Notes under the pieces: model-generated
The model's database searches: none
What the model was told of the DNA's origin: nothing
The model's input: only the letters and a program-made list of their open reading frames with translations
Position numbers and translations under genes: made by a program
From: Asterias rubens
Taxonomy: Eukaryota; Echinodermata; Asteroidea; Forcipulatida; Asteriidae
Assembly: GCF_902459465.1 (NCBI RefSeq)
Contig: NC_047076.1
Coordinates: 12,470,146 to 12,534,145 of the forward strand
DNA length: 64,000 bases
Direction of reading: 5' to 3'
In this document: positions 51,696 through 61,600 of the stretch, one piece after another
Layout: every line of letters begins with the position of its first letter
Position numbering within the stretch: position 1 is the first letter of the stretch

Positions 51696-54600
51696 TTTGT
51701 TGTGCTTGCTGTTGTTGCTGCTGTTGTTGTACTTGCTGTTGTGTTAGATAGTGAAGACAAAATAATAAGAGGGGAAAGTTAAAAAAGTTAATTAAAGGAT
51801 GGAGTTCTATTCCTACCTCCATGATTAAAGTAAGCATCAAAGGAAGTACAAAAATACTCCATTTCCGTTCCAACTCGATAATTAACATTGGGGTGGTCGT
51901 TGACTCAGTAGTGGTCATTGACTTGGTTGGGCCTGTTGACTCTGTGTGAAAAAAATAAACCAATGAACATGAGAAAAAAAGGAAATGGGTGTGATCGTTG
52001 CTTTTTATGACTCGCGTAAGAATGTTTAAAAAATAAATATCACACTGCAGAAGCTCCTTGTTAGAGGGTTGGGATCACTTTGTAAACATCTTGACAACTC
52101 AGCAGGGCCCAATTTCATGGAGCTGCTTAAGCACAACATTTTGCTTAAGCAAAAAAATCCTTGCTCAGTAAAATCAGATTACCGGCCAAGACTCCACTCA
52201 ATTGTTATGCTAAGTTAACAACAGCTAAATACCAGTCACAAGCAATGTATATGGCATCAAATTTTGGCCAGTAACATGTGTCAAGTAAGCAAGCTATTTT
52301 CGTGCTTAAGCAACTTTTTTGCTTAAGCAGACCTATGAAATTGGCCCCAGGTACTAGGAGCTCTGGTTGAAGTGTGAGACCTATTCCTTTGCTGTGGCAC
52401 TACTATTACACCACAACAAAATGTTGGTTATCAAGATTAGTCTTTATTTTTGTCGTTTCACAATTTCCGTCCTATGTCAAATGTAAATTAAAATCAATAT
52501 CAAAGGAAGTGAAAAAAATACTACATTGCCGTTCTAAATCGATAATAAGTGGCTTTTCAAAAACATTTCTTTCTGCAGACAAAAAAAACGAGCCAAAAAC
52601 TTCAACAATCTTTATGTATACCTGTTGTTGTTACTGTTATTGTTGTACTTGCTGTCGTGACAGATAGTGAAAACAAATGACAGGGGAAAGTTAGAGAGAG
52701 ACTAAAATTTTGGTTAAGCAAACAGCTAAATTGACATCCATTGTTTTAAAGGAGTGGCTTAATAAATTGGGTTATCACTAATCCTTTATACTTTAACTCT
52801 TTAAATATTCAAGGATCTCACCATCTTCTTCACAGCCGTTAACAATTACTTGGTATTTATTTGAATAGTCAGGGTTGACAAGGAAAACTCCAAGATTCAA
52901 GGCAAATATGTCTTCAGGTAGGGGGATTTTACTACCACTGGAAACTTCAAAGATTGATGAACCGTCTTTATTTAGAATTTGAGTATAATATCGCGTCTCA
53001 GCACTCCGTAAAAGGAATAATACAGTTAACTTCTCCTTTCCCTTCATGCTGTTGATGATGACTGATGTGAGTTGACTCTGTGGTGTGAAGCTGACATCCA
53101 AATAAGTAGTTTCATCGGGTTTGTTCTCATCATTTGATAGCGCTGCTGGACTCCACCAATTTTCAGATATTTTATACTCTGCTCGTCTGAGCAGAGCATA
53201 CTGCATCTTTGTACCCGTAAGTCTACTATTTAGAGGTCTTAGGAGCAGAGCGCTCTCCAAACACCTCCTCTTGTTAGGTGTTCGGGCCAACAGCCCAGCA
53301 CACCTCTTATTTTTGTTCGTTTTTCATTTTTGTTGATGCGCTTCTTCTTCTTGAATCTTCCATGCCCAAAGGGCCTTCCCCAAACTCATATGAACTTGAA
53401 ACTTCACACATAGTTAGAGATTCATTAGGAGAGGAAAAATGTGTAAGTTACGTCATGATGGCGTCATCTATTCTTGAGTTCAAAATTAAAAGTTTATTAT
53501 TTAAAAAAATAAAAACTTTTGGTCTACATGTACATGATGGATCCTTAAAATCGATATACATGTATCATCGGAAAGTCCGTTAATAAGTTCATTGATAAGT
53601 GCATATCCTCACCCACATTAGCTATTTTGACAATCTATACATCATAGGAAAGGGCTTAACGTACTTCACAAAAATTGATATATGTTTGTGACCTTCTCCT
53701 GACCCATAGACCTGTCTAAACTGGAAGTGCATGAAAAATGCTTTAAAAAGGCGTTATTTCATGGATTTTTCTTCATGTCAATTGTCCACCAGGCATGTAC
53801 CCTTTTTGTTACCTTGTTTTTGTTATGACAACAAACTTATGTCAAGTCAGATTTATATTTATATTGTTACTCTTATTCTTCACACCATGCAAATCTTCAA
53901 ACACCATTTAAACCCATAGTTCTTTAAAGATACAGCCCTTTTTTTATTCACCTACATGTACAAGACACTTCTGAGGTCTCCAAATCAAATTCATTGAAAA
54001 TTTCTTCTTTCTCAAAAACTACGTTACTTCAGAGGGAGCCGTTCCTCACAATGTTTTATACTATCAACAGCTCCCCTTTACTTGTAACAAAGGAAGGTTA
54101 TGTGCTAATAATGTGTTTGAGTAATTCCCAAGAGTGTCCACTGCCTTTAATGGACAAATAAATTATTGAATTGAATTGACCTGTGGTTGTTGCCTTATTT
54201 GTAGATTTTTTTTTTTTGCCGCTCTCTGTATTTTTTTTAAAATGGCATTGTATATTTTATTGCTACTCGTTGCTTTTGGTATTCCTCTATGTATTTTAAG
54301 TCCTGATGTGTTATGTGATTTTAATGGGCTTACTTTTTATTGTTCATTGCGTTTTTGATCTGTGTTGTATTCCCTCACTTTAATTTTGGTCATCTCTTTT
54401 TCTTATTTTTATGATTCTCTGCATTTTAAACACTGTTTGTTTTAGTATTTTATTGTTTACTTCCTAGATGGTTTACTGGTTTATATATTTTTATTGTTAA
54501 TTGCCATGCGCCTTGGAACAAGTTTGCCTGGAACTGGCGCAGTATAAATAAGTTATTATATTTTTATAAATTATTATTATTATTATTTGAAGGTAGTAGT

Positions 54601-57600
54601 TGTTGCTATTGGAGTGGTGGTGTGTATATAGTAGTGGTTACCACCTCGGTGGTTGTAGGTGCAGCTATAGTTAATAATTATGAAAAATAATTTGCTGTTC
54701 TTGCACTGTGGACCCATTTTTTTATGCCCCGTCAGTATTTCCCTAGAAGGTTTATGTGGAGTTACGTGTTGAAGTATGAGACCTATCCCCAGCCGTGACA
54801 CTTGTGTCCTTCAGCAAGACACTTAACCATTGCTTCGTCCTTCGGATGGGACGTAAAGCCATTGGTCCCATGTGTTGTGCAACGCATGTAAAAGAACCCA
54901 GTGCACTTATCGAAAAGAGAAGGGGTTCACCTCGGTGTTCCTGGCTGTGGCTGCTGTATGCGCCGTAGCACCTTGTACCCATAGAAAGTTTGTTCATGTA
55001 TATACTCAGCGCCTTGAGTACCTTGTTTGGTGGATGCGTGCGCTATATAAGACTTTGATATTATATTATATTATTCCAATTCATAGCATCATGTAATGGC
55101 TACATGGTGCTGTGGTGCAATATTGTTATGTCACAAAAAAAATTTACAATCTTAATTACAGACTTGTATTTACTTTTTTTTCACAATTTCCGTCAAAAGT
55201 TTTTTGTTGTGCTTGCTGTTGTTGTTGCTGCTTTTGCTGTGCTTGCTGTTGTTGTTGCTGATTTTGTTGTGCTTGCTGTTGTTGTTGCTGTTGTTGTTGT
55301 GACAGATAGTGACGACAAACAAATAACAGGGGAAAGTTTGACTTACAGGGAAGGTACACGTTTGGTAATTACTCAAAACAGTTAAATAAATGGTTGATAA
55401 TGACCAGCTGGAGCTGTTTATTACCCGTTGTTTTTTGGGTACATTTGTGCGTGTTAGCCCACAGCCTCGTTCCCAGGGGTGATCGATCTCGCCGTGCCAG
55501 AATAGAAGGATGCACACGAATGCATATCCGAAAACCGTCTCAGTCATAAAAATGCAACACACGTACAGAGCTCAAGGAAAGGATGCTGGAAAACGGATAA
55601 GTTTGACAGAGTTTCTTACTTTATTATGCCTTTTAACCAAAACCTTGCAGGGTTGTGGCCGTGCGATCACACGGCCACAACCCTGCTGGTTTTAAACGGC
55701 AGTTTAAGAACTCGTCGCTACCCTCTTATTCCCTTAGGAATAAAATATTCTGTGAACACTTGAAAGACAAGAGTGACTTCTTACCTGTTGTGGTTTTTAT
55801 GCAGTCGACGATTGGCGAACATACAAGTTTACTAACTGGAATTGACGGACTCTGATCCGTTTCACACACGCATTCTTCACATTCCCCAGGTTGATCCTGT
55901 ACAGAAAGTAAAAACAAAATATTTGTTGCATGAACGTTTTTTTTTCTCCATCTATAGACAAATCCAGGCGTGCAAGTGCTGGGCGCCGCCATGGGTGCCG
56001 CGCGGCACTGCTGCAGTGTCTTTGTGCCTAATTTTGTGCACAAAGACATGATGAAATCTTTTTCCTTTTCACTTTTTATGGAAATTGAATGTCTTCCTCG
56101 ACAATCTACGCAATTTCCCTGACATGGCTGCATGATACTACATTCTTGATAACTTTTTTGTAATAAAGCACAAAGTAAAATACTGAAATTCTGACAAAAT
56201 GTAACGCATTTTATCGACTTTTATGCAGTTTACATGTCTTTTTCCCCTAACTCACCTAAGACAATCACCGTTTTCAAGATGATTCGGTTCTATTTAGTTG
56301 CAAATATTTGTGGTCAGTGATCTTCATTAGTATATCATGATGTCCTGGCAAGAAAATTGTGTAAGTCGTTGAGGGAAACATTTAATTTCCATAAAGAGTG
56401 ACAAGGAACATGATTTCCTTATGTCTTTGTGCAAAAAGTAGGCACACGTACACCGCAGCAGTGGCGTGCGGTGCTCAACACCTGTGCGCCTAGTGCACGC
56501 CTGGGTTTGTCTATATTCACCGAAGTTGAATGCTTTTGTCAAAAAGCCAATTTGTCAATTTCACATATTAAAGAGAAAATAGTATCAGCTGTTGCAAAGT
56601 GTTCACCAACCTAAAGGACCTATGGCGCATATGCAATCATTGAATTGGAGACTTTGAGACGATGGTGGCAGCAGACTTACCAGGTAAATCCGATGCTCTC
56701 CGTAGTATGCGAATGCTCAGAACTATGTAAACAATGACAATTTCCCTAATAAGTCTGCAGCCACCTAGCATTCCAAAGTCTCCCATTGTTTTTCAACTTG
56801 CTAAACTTTGGGTAATATCTAAGAAACAATTACCCAGTTCTCAATTACGTTACCGATGATGTAAAGATTGTAAAAATCAAATTTTTTAAAATAAAAAACG
56901 TTGATGTAATGCGGCACTCGATTATCATCAAGACAGCATTTTCAAGTCATCTATATGAGGTTAAATTAAATTTTAATCTGAGTGATCTTTTGCGAAGAGT
57001 TGGAGGGAAGACGAAAAAAGAGAAAAGCGGAAAAGAAAGAACAACTTGTACCATGTCAAGAGGTGTTCGGATGAAGTAGGAATACCTAAATAATAGAGAG
57101 GTTTCGCAGAGTCACCGATACTCTTACGGTTTCGCAGAGTCACTGATACTCTTACGGTTTCGCAGAGTCACCGATACTCTTACGGTTTCGCAGAGTCACC
57201 GATACTCTTACGGTTTTGCAGAGTCACCGATACTCTTACGTGAACGGATACGTCATGATACGTCATCACTTTTTGAGGTCCATGTGACGTATAACCGTGG
57301 TACACAAGTCAGAATAGTCGCTCAGAACGGGAATCTGTCGCCATACACGTAAGTAAACAACGAGTATATTTTGTAGCGGATTGTTATTTTTTAATGTACG
57401 TACCAGGTTTTCACCATGTCTATTAGAGGTATCATACATGGATGAAGTTGGACATTGTTAACCACCATGCTTCAGAAAAAGAGAAATGGCGATTGTACAT
57501 AGGTGCAGCCATTTGGTTAATAGTGCCCTCTTGAGCCTCAAGTTGAGGGTATTCGTTAGAACGTTGCGAAACAAAACTGCACAGCTCACTTGACGCGAAC

Positions 57601-58587
57601 GCGTACGGTTCGATATCTGAATGCGTATTCGTATCCGCGACTCTGCGAAACCTCTCTACTGAATAAGACAGACTACTACATTGTATTTTCATCTTTCTTC
57701 CTTATAAACAACTAGGTCGGACCTTTCCAAAGTAACTCTGACTGGAAAAAGTGCCAAAGTAAACCTCTTCTTGGCACATTACAAATTCAGGTAACCATCG
57801 TGCTAATTTTCTAGGTGTTTTCGTGGGCATGAAATACATTAATTTTGATTTCTTTTTGTGTAACTAAAATTAGTTTGCACCATATACTGTCCAAATCAAC
57901 AGCAAAATAGATATTGAGTAAGAATGAAATAGATCCGTAATGTTATTTTGAATGAATAAAACTGTGAACCTGGGAGGCAAGTACCCAAAGAAAATTTCTG
58001 TGGATGCAACATGCAACAATACCTGTTCAAGTCTGACACACATGTTTGAATTCCAGGTAAATCCCATCACGCCCTCCAAGTAGCCTGCACCAAAACCATC
58101 TCCAAAGTCCCTGTGGTACCCATCATCACATGGGCATGTGTCTTCACTTTGCATACTACATTCATATATTGGTGCAAAAGGGGCAGAACTCAATGAGCTC
58201 TGAATTGAACAAGGAATGGGTTCGCTGACATGACAATCAGGGCAAGCTATAGATCGGGAGAAGAATACAAAATAAAGTGTTTTTTTTTTCAATGTTGAAT
58301 TCCGAACAGATTCAAGTTCAACCCCCACCCCCCCGTCCCCCTATTCACCGGTTGAATTTCTGTGTGCTTTCTGCCTCTCTCACTCTATTTATGTATTTCC
58401 ATTTGAGTGCTTACTGTTTAAAGGCAGTGGACACTATTGGTATTTACTCTGACAAGTATCAGAATAATTATTAGCATAAAACTTTTTTTTCACAATTTCC
58501 GTCAAAAGTTAAATTTCAATTAAAGTAAGCATCAAGGAAGTTAATATATAGTGCACATTCGTTCAAAAGAAAATTAAGCTCACCTAT

Positions 58588-58627
<40 letters not shown>

Positions 58628-61600
58628 TTTGTTGTGCTTGCTGTTGTTGTTGCTGCTTTTGTTGTGCTTGCTGTTGTTGTTGCTGCTTTTGTTGTGCTTG
58701 CTGTTGTTGTTGCTGCTTTTGCTGTGCTTGCTGTTGTTGTTGCTGCTTTTGCTGTGCTTGCTGTTGTTGTTGCTGATTTTGTTGTGCTTGCTGTTGTTGT
58801 TGCTGTTGTTGTTGTGACAGATAGTGACGAAAAACAAATAACAGGGGAAAGTTTGACTTACAGGGAAGGTACACGTTTGGTAATTACTCAAAACAGTTAT
58901 ATAAATGGTTGATAATGACCAGCTGGAGCTGTTTATTACCCGTTGTTTTTTGGGTACATTTGTGCGTGTTAGCCCACAGCCTCGTTCCCAGGGGTGATCG
59001 ATCTCGCCGTGCCAGAATAGAAGGATGCACCATGGTGCGACAAGGGTGTTTTTTCTTTCATTAGTATCTCCCAACTTCAACGACCCAAATGAGCTCAAAT
59101 TTTCACAGGTTTGTTGTTTTATGCATATGTTGAGATACACCAACTGTGAAGACTAGTCTTTGACAATTACCAATAGTGTCCAGTGTCTTTAAAGCACCGT
59201 TTAATGGTTTATGAGACGCTGTGGCGCAATATGCTGCAAATCAAACCAGGAACACCATGGCGAACCACTTTTTCTTTTTAATAAGTGCACTGGGCTCTTT
59301 TACGTGCGATACACAACACACAGGACCAATGGCTTTACGTCCCATCTGAAGGACGAAGCAATGGTTAAGTGTCTTGCTTAAGGATACAAGTGTCAGGACT
59401 GGGACTCAATCCCACACTCTGCTGAACGGAAACACCACAGTTTGAATTCAGTGCTCTTAACCGTTCAGCCACTACACTTCTGTAAATTACATGTAGTTGT
59501 TTTTCCCCACATGATGTCAACTGATAATGTACCTATAGCCTTACCAATGGTTGTTGTATAGCAATTGTTCTGTATACAGTCACACTTCAGTACGCAATGG
59601 CTACCATTAAACTGAGTTTCTTGAGAGCATTCACAGCAAAATTCTTCTCCTTCGGGGTCCGTAAAATTGTTTGGTTGACACTCATTGCTAATTTCTGGGC
59701 ACACATGCTGGCGACATTTTACACTACAGTTAGTTTGCACTGATGCGTAAGGACAGGTAGCTGCAATGGAAGAGAAACAGTTTTGGATATCAGTCAAAAA
59801 GCATTGTGTCCATAAAAAATGAATAAATAAACACGCAAATAAAAAAATTAAAAAATCAAGGGAAAAAAATAAAATAAATACAGATAAATAAATAAATAAA
59901 TAAATGAAAATGGCATTTAGGCACCGTGAACTTTTGAAATTGCACAAATGCTCAAATGTACACACAACACAAACATTACAGTAATGAGAAAAACATGTTT
60001 TTTTTAACAGAGTCTATGGCCTAAAGCAATGCGTCAAGATCACTTACGCATATAAAACGAAAGATCACACCAAAGAACACAACATGCCCATAGGTTTGTA
60101 TAAACAATGCCTATCGCATAATCTGTCGTATGCATCAAGGAGCAATTGTAGCAGATGATGGACTCAATGGGTATAGACCCATTGCACAACGCACAGGACA
60201 CTTGACACGCGTCTCCTGTCTGCCATTTTGGGGTTCAAAATATGCACACAAGGATGGTACACGTGTTTACACACACATTGGTGCGTAAACACATACCGTA
60301 TGTATACCATCCATTTGAACACATTTTGACACCCAAAGTTGCGGCCATGAGACACTCATGTATGAGCACTGCGCATTGTGCAATAGGGGAAAAGCACATT
60401 CTTTTGAAAACTGTACTTGTGTACTTTAACCAAGTTACTGATTTGAATGTGATACCTAACACACTATCAGATAATGTACCTAGTGCAAAATCCATCGCTG
60501 TAAAAAAACTACAAATAAATGATCAAGGTGGCTTATATTTGGGGACAGCATTGCTGATAATTTAAATACTTAAGGACAATAAGATTGTGGTCCGTATAAA
60601 AAAAATATACATCAACATGGATTCGAGGAATACACAATACGGATGCATATTACATGTACGTTTATGCAATATGCAAACAGTCCATGGACACATTGATTTA
60701 AGCCTGAGACCACAAATTGTAGTTTGAATGGTCAAAATAGTCTATGGAATTTGCACACTATCATGGGGGAGTGTTTGGTCATGCCGAAGTGTGTCCTTAT
60801 GTTTCCTGCAAACACTTGGCCCAAGCTGTATGCCAAGCAAACTGAATTGGCAAACATTTCTGCCTATGAGTTAGCAGTAACAAATGTCATCCACCCTATT
60901 TCAAATGACCTTTTTAAGCACCCTTTGTGAAAAAACCAGTTGACAAATTAACGTCTGACAAAATGAAGTTAGCTGTGAACTTTTGTATTCATGCCTAGAC
61001 TGATTTGTATAGCAGACTACAGGGTGAGTCAAGCAAAACTTGACCAGGATGGGTGATTTTTGGGTGATTTTTTTCAAACAAATGACACTCAAATCAGAAC
61101 TGCAAAGTCGTGCTTAAATACCAGAATAAGGTCAGCCAAATAGTAATGTCAAAAGAATTACTTGTGACTGGTATCCTGTTAAATTTTGCCAAGCAGAAAA
61201 TTTAAAAGCAATAACTGTTGTTAAAGTAGCCCTTTGAAGTTGGGCAGAAAGCTTGAGTAAAATTCACTTGACATTGACGAGGAATGCCAGTCTAGAAATA
61301 AAGGAAAGTCTTATTTAGAACTCTACGAATAAGAAAAAATATAAGACATGGTTACTCACATGGTGATGGTAAGTCAGGAATATCAGTGGTGGTACTTGGG
61401 GTAGGAGTAGACTCAGTGGTGGTACTTGGGGTAGTAGTAGACTCAGTGGTGGTACTTGGGGTAGGAGTAGACTCAGTGGTGGTACTTGGGGTAGGAGTAG
61501 ACTCAGTGGTGGTACTTGGGGTAGGAGTAGACTCAGTGGTGGTACTTGGGGTAGGAGTAGACTCAGTGGTGGTACTTGGGGTAGGAGTAGACTCAGTGGT

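Noticed and set aside
57432..57692. 86-codon minus frame as a transposase
   Set aside because: No catalytic motif, too short, and it runs over the end of the element.
58584..58874. PolyGln protein
   Set aside because: Frame does not match neighbouring splice phases; the Thr/Ala frame does.
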